Assembly: GCF_964355755.1 (NCBI RefSeq)
Contig: NC_092670.1
Coordinates: forward strand, 2,009,001-2,073,000
DNA length: 64,000 nucleotides
Direction: 5' to 3'
From: Antedon mediterranea
Taxonomy: Eukaryota; Echinodermata; Crinoidea; Comatulida; Antedonidae
Numbering within the stretch: the stretch's first letter is position 1; the number at the start of each line of letters is the position of its first letter. The translations under genes were made by a program, and so were the position numbers. Positions 25,681 to 38,640 of this stretch are shown here, one piece after another. The notes beneath the pieces are model-generated. The model saw nothing but the letters and a program-made list of their open reading frames with translations. It did not search any database and was not told the DNA's origin.

Positions 25681-26235
25681 CTTTATGAAAAATAAATCAC
25701 ATCACAAATCAAACCACAAACAAAAGAAAGTACATTGTCATTATGTTTATTTGCAAATCATCCAAATCATGGCATATTATATAATTTTCCTTGATTAAAG
25801 TACATTATAGTGTATATTATTTAAGTAGGCCTACATGATATTTATTTAATGCAAGTCATGTCTTTGACAATTATACATACATTATTTTTAATTAAACATA
25901 TAGGCCTAAATAAATTTATTTTTGTTAAACCCCCTATTGAATTCTTTATGGGACCAACCATAGGTAGATAGGCCTATGGTAGGCCTACAACTAGATTTAT
26001 AAATCAAATAGGCTATGTCAAATTTCTGCAAGCATATGTTTGGCTGAATGGTTATAGGAAATTCAGTATTATTATTGTTGAAGCCCCGAGTTCGACCCTT
26101 GCAGTGTCTTTTTTTTTATATTCACCATTATCTTCTCACCATTGCCTGTAGATTATGAGGGCTGGAGACTAAAGACTGTATTTAGCCACTTGTATTAAAT
26201 TGCAGTATAGACGTGTGACGTGCGTTCTTCCTTCC
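25681..26235. other. intergenic with a tRNA-like segment
   Basis: At about 26040-26120, + strand, TGGCTGAATGGTTA resembles a pol III A box and GAGTTCGACCC a B box. A T8 run follows. The spacing is tRNA-like but the stems do not pair convincingly, so a tRNA pseudogene or SINE head is more likely than a working tRNA. Nothing else is seen. Confidence 0.4.
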
Positions 26236-26239
26236 TTAA

Positions 26240-26401
26240 GCTCTGTCTACACTATCAAACTTTACGTAACCACAAAATGTGATAAGCCCATATATGGATA
26301 TGATGATGTCATTTCACTATTATATTTAAGCATATCACTACCATATATTTGGGCACATCACACTTTCTTTGGTCAAACTAATTTGATAGTGTAGACAGAG
26401 C
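26240..26401. mobile_element. MITE family 1, copy 4 (intact)
   Basis: Inverted termini GCTCTGTCTACACTATCAAA are flanked by TTAA on both sides (26236-26239, 26402-26405). It is the best-preserved copy. It ends 10 bp beyond the CRYM-2 stop codon, so it lies in the 3' UTR of that gene. Confidence 0.85.
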
Positions 26402-26414
26402 TTAAGCGACTGAT

Positions 26415-29400
26415 TTAAAATTGTAATTGCTCTGCTGTATAGGTTTCATAAATTAGCTTGGCTGCAGCAGCATCCATTGCAGCCATTCCTGTGTTTAAAA
26501 AAAAAGGTGTTTTTTTTTTCAAAATATCCTACATTATAGACCTATATAAAAATGGACTTTAGCGAAACTTCTCACATAATTTGGTCAAGAAAATCTAAAG
26601 AGTACAAAGTGGTCCGAACTCGTGTTTATAGTATAATATGGTTGTTTTGATGATGTTGGAAGCTACATGGTTTAAGGGGGAAAGAAAATAATGACATAGG
26701 CTACCTAATGACTTGAAAACTGTAGTCTGATCCCGCTTAACTGGCTTGGCCCTGTTGACTAAATCACCTATTTCTGCATATATTTTACACTGTAGAGACG
26801 AATACAATAGTTAGTAAATTGTAAATAAACTATTCCATGCAAATGCACTCAATATTTGTGTTACTATTATTATACTTATTCAACCAAAGCACTTAGGCTA
26901 TTTTTGATTAGTATAAATGACTGAATCAGCCTAACTACGTAATGTGTAAAGATTAGTAATATACTTTCAGTATAATGAAATAATTGCCGGGTATGTTGTG
27001 ACACTTTTTACTGAGTTAGTAATTAGTGTAGAAAATTCAGGCGTATCAATATATTGTATAAGTATAAATCCAAAGGCAAATTACTGAAAAAATGAAAATG
27101 CTGTGGGTATCAGTGGCTCGATCTCAATGTAGATAAAAAAAAAAGCGAAAGCTAAATCAAAACGATAAAGTAAAACAGCCAGAAAAATTAGCAGAGCTTT
27201 CGGGCAACAGTAGCCCTTCATAAGTGCAAGTCTATATATAAGTATATAATATAAAAATACAGTCATCTGTTTGAAAGTGTGTGCATGACGTTGTTCCTTC
27301 ATGGTGTGTGAGTAGGTAGACCTACCGTACCTTAGACAAGATGATATCACCTGACTCCTCCATCGCGCTCTCAATTGTGTCGGTGTAAACAATGGCATTT
27401 TGCATAAGTTTCGGGTCAAGCTCTTGCCAGGATGGCCTATTTCCACCTACACCTTCAAGTTAAGAATAACAAAAGAAAATCATTATATTGTGAAATTGAA
27501 ATAAACATTTTGTTCATAAAAATTATAAGTTCAAGTAGTTTTATAACGGCCTAAAATTTTTTTAATTTAATAACCTTTAACATGTATATACCGTACTCTG
27601 AAATTAATTTGTGCTAGTTAAGTGTCTCATAAGCCAGTTTATCTGGCCCTTATGTTGTCTTAAGGTGAGACAATAATAAATAAAAATACTACTACAACTA
27701 CTGAAGAACTATGCTCTAGCTTTTTAGATTTTCTCAGTTTTAATTATTTTTTTGTTTAAACAGACGTGCTATTGTATAAGAATACAACGTATTTACAGTT
27801 GATGTGAGCACCATTCGTAACCCATTCATACTTCAGAACAGGTGTATTAGATCCAGTGACAGTGGTTATAACATCTGCCCCTCTCACTGCCTCTTCTGCT
27901 GACTCACATGCCCTGCATCCAAGCTGCATGGCCAATGTCTCTGCTTTTAGATAATTTCTATTCCATATTCTCACCTAAAGACAGAAACTAATAGTCCTAA
28001 GTATGACCTCTGAATAAAAATAATCCACGCAATAAATTTGTGTCCCGTTTCTCAAATGGTATGAGAAGAAGTGTTCATGAGCTGCAGCATGCTGATGTGT
28101 TATTTACTTGATGATCTGTAAACGGGACATGGGTCACTGATTGGTCTTAAGTCATTGGAGTCTTTGATGTAGTCTCGAGCTAGTGGTGGAGTGTCTGGAG
28201 TAGGATTTAATTGGACCGACATAATTCAATTGTAACTTACCTCTTCAAATTCCGTTACAGATTGAAGAGCAAAATAATGGCTTTTGGCCTGTACTCCGGC
28301 ACCAAGAATAGCAAGAACTTTGGAGTTTGTTGGAGCAAGATACTAAACATACAAGTAAAGTAGGTAAAAATTATTATCATTTACTATTTATTTATAAACA
28401 TCAATGTTTATATGTCAGTCATTTGAGTATTGCAGTCTCGCTGTTTGGTGGTTGTCAGTAGAAAGAGTTCTGTCATATACAACCAGTTTGTCAGTCAAAA
28501 TCAGATTCAATATTTAATTACAATTACTAAGTAAATTATATACCTTTGTTGCAACAGCCGACATTGCTGCAGTCCTAGCAGCTGTAAGCAAGTTACTTTC
28601 CAAAAGCTAAAACATAAACACATTTTCAAAATTTGACGTTCAAACATAGTGACATTTGTAACAACATAGACAGTTAGTTTACAGTCAGCAATCTGTGTCA
28701 AAATGTTACCAATAGATTTGTTTACAGTTTTCAATAAGCATAATACGTAATAGAAAATGTATGATCTTACTGCTTTCATACTCCCTTCTTTTGCATCATG
28801 GACAGTTAAAACAGATTGAATTCTGGGATTGTTTTGTGGAAACTGAGTGATGAGCTTGGTGACAAGGACTCCATTATATGAACATGGCATTACGTAATAA
28901 TTTCTATAAAAAAATTATGAATGAGGCAATTAAAAATTGTGTCAACTGAACCATAACAATGGAGTTTTCTGTGAAGTTTTGTGGTGAACTTTGATGAAGC
29001 TTTTTTCCCATCCCCAAATCAGATACTACATCCTGCCTTGCATCAACCGGGGAAAATATAAAGTGTCCACAAATATAGTAGGTAATACTGTGCAATCCCA
29101 GTATAATTTCTACATGAACTGGGATGGCTGAACGCGCCAAATGCCTGTCATACAGTAGATTACTAGTTCCAAATTAAAAACAATTTACCCAGAGCTATTC
29201 TTCTCTGCAGGAAATTTAACTCTCACTGGTTGAGTAATTCCTCCATCACATTTTGAAAGTCGCTGAATGCTTTCTCAATTACAGGAACAAGTTTCTTGTA
29301 ACATAATACTTCTTTAACATTTTCTTCTGTTATGGTTACAAAGCTTTGGGTCTGTAAAGAAAATATCAATGCCAAGATTACGGTTTAATGCTTTACGTTG

Positions 29401-30415
29401 AGTATTTTTTTGGATGAGATATTTTCAACATGAAATTTGTTTTATATAGGCCTATAGAAGTCTTTGTTTTAAATGTGTATGGCTCGAATTGATGATGTCG
29501 TCGGATTTTCTATTTTATTGTAGTGTCATACACGTGGCCGTCCGCTGTAATTTGGGTTAGACCTACTATATTTTGCTTGTTAAAGTTAAAGGACGTACTT
29601 TGAAGGAAACATGGTAGTTATAATTCATCTGAGGTTTTCTTTTTCATGATATAATGCTCTTTCAAACGAGCCTCTTAGAGAAAAAAAAGGACTAAAGTAA
29701 CTTTCCTTTTATAGCCATTTTAGTAAGAATGATATACACAGATACTATAGTGAGTTTACGAAATACGACTGGGGATGAGGACTGTAGATGCTTGCTTTAC
29801 GCGACCTTCTGTAAATCAATGTATTGCATCGTTCTGTCCTGTTTTCGTAAACTCAATATTGTATTATAGGGAATACAGAAGAAAGATAATTACAACAGAA
29901 CCCCTATTAGAGGACATCTTCTGGGCCCTCTAAAGTGTCTTAATAGTAGTGGCGTTCCCTGAATAAGAGTTGGGCGTAGTGTTAAACATAATATGTCCTA
30001 GTCTTGTTCGTTTTACCAGGAATTGTCCCCTTAAGCTTGGTTATAGAACGTAACGCAAGGACGTAAACGCAACGCAAGCGTTTTAACCAATGACAAGCGA
30101 AGTTATAGACAGTTAGCAATCACAAGCGAATAAGCCATCGCTTGTGATTGGTCAATTCACTTGCGTTGCGTTACGTCCTTGCGTTGCGTCGCTAGTGGGA
30201 ACCACGCTTTACTAGGAGCGTGTCCCCCAATATTGATGTCCCAAGGAGGGGTTCCTTAAAACATTCAATTTAATATGTAATTATGATTGTACTGGTCATA
30301 TGAAGCGGCTGTTCTGAAATAATGGAAGATAATGAAATGTTCAACTTACGTTAAAAAAATGTCCAAATCGCTTTTTGATGCCATGGATCACGTTTCGTGG
30401 AATATGAAACTGCAT
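26415..30415 (-). CDS. CRYM: mu-crystallin / ketimine reductase-like, copy 2 (one-base frameshift)
   Basis: A tandem paralogue of the gene at 21.7 kb. Exons on the - strand: 30415-30350 (candidate start exon, MQFHIPRNVIHGIKKRFGHF), 29351-29189, 28903-28771, 28606-28544, 28342-28241, 27974-27797, 27452-27331, 26789-26705 and 26488-26415. The nucleotide-binding motif is ILGAGVQAKSH, as in vertebrate CRYM (copy 1 has GTGTQA). Exon 5-equivalent reads VRIWNRN and ADVITTVTGS. The C-terminus is GMAAMDAAAAKLIYE. The exon at 29351-29189 is 163 nt where frame needs 164: within GACTTTCAAAATG the frame of the upstream half ends at a stop soon after, and the conserved GGITQPVRVKFPAEKN lies in the other frame. 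All other exons are intact. It is either a recent null allele or an assembly error at a T run. Confidence 0.85.
30035..30210. mobile_element. MITE family 3, copy 1
   Basis: Inverted ends contain GTAACGCAAGGACGTAA and GCAACGCAAG, with a right terminus GCGTCGCTAGTGGGAACCA. The interior has inverted CAATCACAAGCGA / TCGCTTGTGATTG. A second copy is at 61369-61534. It lies in the first intron of CRYM-2 and is richer in CpG than its surroundings. Confidence 0.8.
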
Positions 30416-30614
30416 TCTATAATGTTATGTAATTTTGGGTGAAAAATGAACAAATACAAATTTACCTTTGTTTTCTATCACAGGACTCATTTAATATAGT
30501 TAATTTATAGAAGTTTTAAATCGTTGCTGTTTTAGATTGTCTGATACCGTTTGGGCTAAACGTTATAAATATGGTGCACTGCAATTTGTCATACATGGGT
30601 AGTGTCCAGGCAAA

Positions 30615-31040
30615 TACAGCTTTATAAAAGAAGCTATAGCAAAGAAATAAAGCACATATAAACCTAAAAAAAAATTAAAAAGTAGAATCAATGATTTATA
30701 TACAGTTAACCTCCGTGAGCGACCACCTCCGGATTCCGGCCGCTTACGGGAGGTGGCCGCTTACGGGAGGGGCCGCTTACGGGAGGGGCCGCTTACGGGA
30801 GGTGGTCGCTCGTCGGGAGGTGGCCGCTTACGGGAGGTGGTTGCTTACGGGAGGTGGCCGCTTACGGGAGGTGGCCGCTTACGGGAGGTGGCCGCTTACG
30901 GGAGGTGGTCGCTTACGGGAGGTGGTCCCTTACGGGAGGTGGTCGCTTACGGGGGTTAACTGTATATGAATCATTGATTCTACTTTTTAATTTTTGTTTT
31001 TAGGTTTATATCTGCTATAGCTTCTTTTTATAAAGCTGTA
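30615..31040. mobile_element. fold-back element with internal 17-18-bp minisatellite
   Basis: Inverted arms of about 95 bp lie at 30615-30712 and 30953-31040 (TACAGCTTTATAAAAGAAGC, TAGAATCAATGATT, ACAGTTAACC and their reverse complements). They enclose about 13 copies of CGCTTACGGGAGGTGGC. The + strand frames rich in TGGGRLREV are artefacts of this array. Confidence 0.85.
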
Positions 31041-34000
31041 TGAATCCGGAACGATTCGGCCCTAAGACGATTCGGCCCGGGATGTTTCTTCGGACGCGCC
31101 TTAACGGCTGCACTTTCAAAAGCCCGTTTGTTCTTCCTATCTAATTAGTGCGGCCACATTTTGTAGGCCTACTAACAATTATAATTGTTATGGTATTACG
31201 TATTCGTATTGACGTTTGACTACTATACTACAAAAATACAATTTTGATAATTAATGTGCTTTAGTATTAGATTTGATTGAATCATTTAATTATATTTAAT
31301 CATTCTTGCATATCTATTACTTAAATGTCAATACAGTACAAAATACTAATAGGCCTAGGCACCAACTTACAATCAGAACAAAAACAAAACAAAAAACAAA
31401 ATCAATACATGCAAACCACCATGCCCGAACAAATCATGTCGATTATGTGTGGAAAAAGAAATATAGGCCTACTAGCTAGTCACTTGTTATATTTTAATAT
31501 ACACATACGTATACTTACATTACTAGTGTCGCCATCAAAAGAAAAAATAAAGAGATGAACAATTGGATATACATAACATCCAACACGGGAAAAACTATGG
31601 AGTGGAAAATAAAAAACGGAGGCCTATATTGATTCACTGAATTGTCTGATATTCATTCACTAAATGAATGGATTAAAATGAATAGGAAACCAGACCATCT
31701 GGACCGTAACCATCAATTATTGACTATTAATAATAATAATTTATTGGCACTACACTTTGTTATCAGTGGCACTCTGTTACGAGAGGTGGTCGATTATGAG
31801 AAGCGGTCTCTAACAGAGATGGTTGCTTACGATGTGTGGTCGTTTTAGAAAGTTGGTTGCTTACGAGAGGTGGAAAGACTGATAGCTAAGTAAAGATCGA
31901 TGCATTTATTTGCACATGATTTAGACATTTTTGTAAAATATATAACATTTTCTACATTAGCTGGCGATAGTAACTACATAAGCTGGCAATTTTCGTTACT
32001 ACATAAGCTGTTGACCGTTTCTACATTCTGAGCTGGTGTTGATTTTGATTTCCTACATAATCTGTTGGTGTTTCTATATTAGCTGGAGGTTTTACTACAT
32101 TAGCGGTGGATTGACATTAACGGTTGTTTCGACATGAGCTGGCGTTTTCTACATTTCGGTTGTAACAGGGCTTCTAACCAAATGTCATGGATTCTAATAC
32201 CAACGTGTGTGCCAATTTCAGAGTGAGATATGATGTTTGACTTTATTCCCATTTTTTATTTAATTATTTAAACCAGTCTATATTTTTCTACTGTTTTGTA
32301 AGTTAAAATGTCAATACAGTACAAAATAGTAATAGGCCTGGAGTGTTTTGTTCTCGGGGTTATTTTTAACAATAAGCGACAAGAAGGCACCCCGCTGTGA
32401 AAATACAAAAGAAAATGGTTGTGACTTTTGTAATGATTTGTTATTTGTATTGATAGGCCGCGGTTTTAAAGGCATTTCCGTGAAAATTATTTTTAGAAGA
32501 TGAGAAAACTACACAGATTTTGACTGACCATTTTCATGCATAAAATCTGTTTGTTTGAAAATCATAAATAATACTATACCACCTGATCATAAACAATAAA
32601 ATACAATTAGTTGGAGAATTTAGAGGTCCACTGCGTTCAAGAACGCCGACAAATATCGTGCATAGCCATAATACGTAATTTTGGATCTCTATCCCGGTGA
32701 AAAGCGCCCACTTTTCGCTCCCAGTCCCGAGTGAACTGTAGTTTAATCTACAGAAACGTACGTAGTATGATGTGTATGTTTATTGAAAAATTGTTATAGT
32801 TTTCTAAATTACTTTTACAAGTTGCGATGAGAAAAATTGTTATTTGATCGTTAGTTGACGTGTACATAAAGTAAAGCATAAATAAAATAATAAAAATCGT
32901 TAGTAAAATTTTTTAAAGAGTAAATATAGGCCTAATAAGGAAGCATTACAATTTGTTTTGTTTTTTTGGCCAATTTAATTTTAGTGCGTCGGGCTCTTAT
33001 CTGCTCCCTAACACAGTGGTGTTTAATGAACCATGTTGGGTCGTTCCACTTTACTAGGAGGTAACTTTCAGACAGTTAACAAAAGCTTTTAATAAAAGAA
33101 AACAAAACAATACAATAGGTACAAAAGAACAATGTTAGAGTGCTAAGAACTATTTATTAGGAGACTACTCCCATTAAAATAACTATGGTACATTAACAAT
33201 AAGTATTGTGTAGGAAAAAAAAGCCCAAAAGAGCGGAGGCTGATACAGAAGGTAATAATAGAATATCATACTGAACTACGCCCGATAGGTAATCTGTTCC
33301 ATAGGCATAGTGCGTACACTTAATCTGTTAAATATATTATATTTAAATTATTTCTATTTTTGTAGCAATCTTCAAATATTGCACAAACAAATAAAAGTAA
33401 TAATAATTTTAGTAGAACCAATGTTATACCAACTCCCTGTGTATACAATTCATTGAAAAATCACCAAAACAAATTTAAAGTGCAGTATAACGGTATGTAA
33501 ATGCTAACTAGTACAATATGAATATATTATATATTACATAGAGATACTAATAATATAATATTAATTTGACATTAGAAAACATAAATGGAAACCATATAGG
33601 TCAAATTCAACGTTTTGTGCTACAATCCTTTTCCTATTAGTAAAATGGACGAGTCCGCCAATACGGCAAAAGCACGCTGGTGGTTTTCAAATAAACCATG
33701 GAGTAAAGAATAAGTGTTTTAAAACTACTTATATAAAAAATTCTGTTGCCTTATCTTTTTACATATTACAAATAAGGGATAATAACTCTTAACTTTCGTG
33801 AAAAAATAAAGCGTTTTGGATAAGTAGTTTTTCAGCAACTGTAATTTTAGTTGTAACGTTAAGTTCTGACTGCTCAGGAAAGGTTGGACGACTTCGAACA
33901 TTTTCGCCTATCCTTTAACACTAGCCGGTCACTGACAAACCAAAACACTGCTTCAAAAAAGGGGCTGTGCCGACGAAGTATCTGAACCAATCACATTTTA

Positions 34001-34087
34001 CTTTAGGTCATTAGAAAGCTTGATTGATTAGCTTTTGCATGGTGGAACAGCCAATATCATTGGATAACTAGGTCAAACGTTGAATTG
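31041..34087. other. intergenic, diverged repeats only
   Basis: Contents: a dispersed repeat at about 31495-31722 (second copy at about 34850-35097); decayed units of the TTACGAGAGGTGG minisatellite at about 31765-31885; and degenerate short repeats of the TACATAAGCTG type at about 31955-32160. I see no exon or RNA gene. Short frames match nothing recognisable. Confidence 0.55.
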
Positions 34088-34400
34088 AAATTTATATTTA
34101 TATTTATACTGGGTAACCTCTTCAGTCAAAGACTGGTCTCCCAGAGGGCCCAGTTGGTGATCAGTGGCTGTGATGTACTAATACACCGGGGTAACCCCCT
34201 ACTCGTCTCGAAAGATGTACTAGGTTCTTTAAAGTGCACACGTGCTAGATGTGTACACTGGACCTACGGTTTATAGTCCTTATCCGAGAAGACTCGTTCT
34301 ACCACCAGAACCATGGAGCGAGTGAGCCTCGAACCCTTGCCGATGTTATGGCTACGTAATTACGGTTCCACTGTCTTAACCGCTCGGCCACTCACTCACT
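34088..34400 (-). mobile_element. tRNA-derived SINE
   Basis: Read on the - strand, the head has an A box TGGCCGAGCGGTTAAGAC (about 34390-34373) and a B box GGTTCGAGGCTC (34335-34324). These are typical of Leu/Ser-type tRNA and are followed by a body of about 240 bp. Partial copies at 16046-16268 and about 21478-21630 share only the body or B-box side. It is not a functional tRNA gene because the stems are not conserved. Confidence 0.8.
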
Positions 34401-34849
34401 CGTTATGAACGTTTTTGTAAAGATCTCAACAAATTGGCAAAACAAGCCTATTCTTTAACACAGGGCAATTTTCAAATCGTCTAACTTTAAAAATCAATAC
34501 CGACGACGTTTTAAGTTTTTTTAAATTAAAAATAACATGACATCGTAGGTACTTAATTAGGCATTACAATGTCGAAACAGCCATAAAAATCGGTCAATTA
34601 ATAACAAAGTTACATTGAAAAAACCTAAAAAAAAATAGCTGTTTTTCGGTGGTTTCGTGCCGTTTAGCGGAAATCGCCCGGATTTTTGGGTACATAAAAC
34701 AAATTGTAATGAGAAGCAAAGAGATTATGGAGCTGCTGTACCTGAATATACAACACAAGGTTAGAAGACTAAAATATGTAGGCGACCTTGTCAAATTTCA
34801 AGCGCCTTCAGCCTGCCACGTTTCGATATTCAATATTGACCTTGACCTA

Positions 34850-35097
34850 CACATACATACGTATACTTACATTACTAGTGTAATAACAGTGTCGCCAACA
34901 AAAGAAAAAAATAATTAAAAGGACAATTGGATATACATAACATCCAATAACCGTGAAAACGGAGGCCTATATTGAATCACTGAATGGTCTAATCAACAAC
35001 TCCCTGGTCTGATATTCATTAACAAAATGAATGGACTAAAATAAACAGGAAATCGAATCCAGACCAGCTGGACCGTAACCATCGATTGTTGTATGGC
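34850..35097. repeat. dispersed repeat, copy 2
   Basis: Direct copy of about 31495-31722. Shared segments include CGTATACTTACATTACTAGT, CAATTGGATATACATAACAT, CGGAGGCCTATATTGA and CTGGACCGTAACCATC. There are small indels between the copies. Confidence 0.75.
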
Positions 35098-35217
35098 AAG
35101 GCTAATCCACCAAAATTCCTCAATCCATATACTGTACCATTCAACAACAATGCATTCATATAAAAAATCAACGTAAACCTACACCATTTACCGTCTAGTC
35201 ACACCATTTGTTATCAT

Positions 35218-38200
35218 TTCATTCAATTCATTTATTTATTTGAACTTACACCTTTAAATCGGTGGCACTCAATCAATAACAATTGGTGCGTTCTTAAGTA
35301 AAAGTTACAAATTCACAAACTTAACTAAACAAATATGTAAAAAAAAATAAAAATTCATAACACTAACTAAAGTCTCCACCAAAATAACAATTTAAAACTT
35401 AAATAAACTGGTAATATTCAGTAATACAGGTCTTAATCTACTATAAAGATTGAACATGCTTAATTTCTGATCTTTTCTTCCAAGCTCTCTTGACATAAAG
35501 TTTACAAAATCTATCAAAAATCTGCTCTACTTCATTAGGTAGAGGAATAGCTGTTGATCCTAAAACATAATACAGTTTATTATTGATAGTTGAGTTTGAA
35601 AATTCATTCCAGATATTATTATAATTAATTAATGCATGTTCAAGCTTATCCAACTCTTCCAATCTTATGTTTGTAAGAGCAGGACAGATAAACAGGAAGT
35701 GTCTTATAGTTTCCTCTTGATTAATGTTACAAAGTGTACAAAAACCATTATTTTCTTCAGACCATCTAGAAACTCTGCTATCCAATGCTAATGTGTTCGA
35801 GCGAAGTTTAAATTTTAGGGATACTCCTTCAAAATCTACTTTATCTAATAAATATTCTTCTATTTTTATTGTGTCCTTAAATAGGACAAAATCTGTGAGA
35901 GATGTCTTACTAGCAACATTCTCTTTCCATTCATTATGAAATATTACTTTTATTTTATCAATTAGAGGATTAACCCAATATGCATTGTCACGATTTTTAA
36001 GCAAGTATTCTAGAAGGTCTTCAGATTCACATTTTGTAAAAACATCATATATACACTTAATAAATTTGAAGCGAAAATCATTAGGATCACCATCAAGAAG
36101 TTTAGTGTCATTGAAAAGTATATTTGGCCATCGATATGATTCCATTTTAATTAAACGACTAAAGTATTTAACTCGAGAAATGTCATGCATGATATGTATT
36201 GGTATCCAGCCAAGTTACCCATAAAATACAGATCGTGGTGTCCTTTAAAATATATCTAGCCATCTGTAATTGAAGTTTTTTCTATTTTATCTATATCTGA
36301 TTTATTTATGGTACATCATACATCTGAACCATAATTAATTGAAGGGAGGGCAATTGTCCTCCAAAGGATATCGCCAAAATATACCCTATTGAAATTATCA
36401 AAATTGTCAACAACAGACTTGATATAAGCAATCAATCTACTACCTTTCTTTACAACACTTTCAAATTGTTTGTGATCATTTAAATTTCTTGAAATAAGGA
36501 CACCTAGGTATTTATATGATTCGGCTTCACTAATATAGCCATCTCCTAATTTCCATTTTTCTCCTTATTTATACGTTTTCCAATAACTAATATATTCGAT
36601 TTCTCAAAATTAAAATTAAGCTTCCATTCTTTTGAAAATTTAGAGGCTAAATCCAGCATTTTGTTCATTTCAAATTCATTGTTTGCAAGCAGTGCGATAT
36701 CGTCTGCCCAGAATAAACCACCTAGCCAATTTCCATCAATCCTTACACTCAAATCATGTGAAACAAGTAATTTTTTAAATTCATTGATAAAAATACTAAA
36801 TAGAACTGGTGATAACACACAGCCTTGCTTAACCCCCTGATAGATTTCAAATGAATCTGTGTCAATTCTACCCATCTTTACACTACCTGTTACTTTTTCA
36901 TATAGTGTGTCTATCAACCTCCAAACTTTACCTCTAATGCCTGATTGCCAAACAGATTTCAATAGTCCATCTCTCCAAACACTATCGAATGCTTTACGGA
37001 AATCCAGGAAGGCAATATATGTTTGCTTTTTTTCTTTTAAGCGACAGGCTGCTACACCTTTTAAAGTAAATATGTGATCTTCACATCTGCGAAAAGCACG
37101 AAAACCTCCATGAGTTTCCGATAAAACATCCATACCTTCTATTTGATATGTGCTTAGTTAGTTGAAAATGTTGGACACGCAAGACGTTAAAGTAATACCT
37201 CTATAATTGTTTAAATCATTAGCATCCCCCTTTTTAAATATTTGTATAATTATACCATTGTTCCATTCTTGGGGTATTTGTTCTAGTTGGATGCATTTTT
37301 CAAATAAAGTAAGTAGCGATAATGTAATGGATTGCCCTCCATTTTTTAATAATTCGTTTGTTATTCCATCCAGGCCAGGGGCTTTATTGTTTTTAGCAAA
37401 ATTAACTGCTTTTTCAACAGTTTCAAAATTAAGCACAATATCGTATAGATAGTTTTGCTCTACATCATCAGGACAAGGCTGTTCTTTAGAGAGTTTATTT
37501 CTGATTTCTTCAACATAGTTATTTGTGAGATAGCTATTACAATCATTTAAAACCATATTATTTGTACCTAGGTTCTCCCAATACTCTTTAACTGTTAAAT
37601 TAATTTTATCTTTATCTGTAATAAATTAATCTGAACCTGGTATTTTAATGCATTCCATTTCTTTACCCTTTATATTTCCTCTTAATAATTCCCAAAAATC
37701 TTTACAAGATGTACCCCCTTTGTTTGCAATATCAACAGATTTTTGTACACGCTGCTGTTATATTCTTTCCTTAATCATTCTCTTAACATGATTACGTTTT
37801 TCCTGGTACGACCGCCAAAGGTCTTCACCGATATTATTGTTAGTGTCATTATTATTGGTATTAGTATTGTAATCATTAACATTATTCACTGTATCACTAT
37901 TATTATTATAATAATTAGTATTATTGTTAGCTTGTCCTACGCGTACATCATTATTCCTAGTTTTAACCCATTGTCGGTGAAGGCGCGAAGCCTTTTTTCT
38001 CTCTTTAATAGCAATATCAATATCTTTATTAAACCATGGTCTTTGTTTTTGCTTTATGGTTCTAACCCCAATTTCATCAGTAGGCCTAGCTGCATTAATC
38101 ACAATAGTTTCCATGAGTCTCACATTAAATCAACATCATTTAAATCATTTATATTCCAGTTTATAAATTGTTCTTGTAGATTTTCTTGATAAGCAGTATA

Positions 38201-38640
38201 ATCTTGACTATGTTTAATGTCCCATATGGGGGTTTGATTTACCCTTATTTACACATTGTTTATTTAAGTTTACATTAAGAGTCAACAATAAGAGGTTATG
38301 ATCACTTCCTAATCCAAATTTGTTTGTTAAGAGCAGAGAAAATAATCTATTGTACTCTGTTGATTTCCTCTACACCAAGTTATTTTTCCGTCACAAAAAA
38401 TTGTACAATTTATAATAGTTAGGTTTGCATTATTTTGAAACTCTAAAAGTCTTTCCCCATTAGAATTAATAGTGGAGTCACCATTAGGTATTATGTTGCC
38501 AATTCTTGCATTAAAATCACCCATAAGTAGTATACATGGGTCATTCTCATTATTCTCTATTCTGATTACTTCTGATAATAACTGATTATACAATTCATTG
38601 GTTAAATCCGGATTAACACCTTCTACTGGGTAAAACAATT
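35218..38640 (-). pseudogene. decayed non-LTR retrotransposon (LINE)
   Basis: On the - strand, in order: endonuclease remnant (38638-38327; LLMGDFNARIG, STIDYFLCS); a linker segment (38123-37758); reverse transcriptase fingers (37556-37158; NNKAPGLDGITNELLKN, FKKGDANDLNNYRGI); palm (37133-36546; FLDFRKAFDSVWRDGL, GVKQGCVLSPVLFS, LFWADDIALLA); and a C-terminal zinc-knuckle-like segment (36190-35441; FCTLC and HFLFICP). A 3' tail of AAAT/GAAT-type repeats lies at about 35218-35250. Frame breaks and stops between segments show that it is inactive. The APE endonuclease, RT and C-terminal CCHC order fits the CR1/Jockey/I-like group; the clade was not resolved. Confidence 0.88.

Noticed and set aside
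30691-30969. Frames rich in TGGGRLREV
   Set aside because: They come from the 17-18-bp minisatellite, with no support as a gene.
34324-34398. Functional tRNA gene on the - strand
   Set aside because: The A and B boxes are present but the stems do not pair and a SINE body follows; it is a SINE head.
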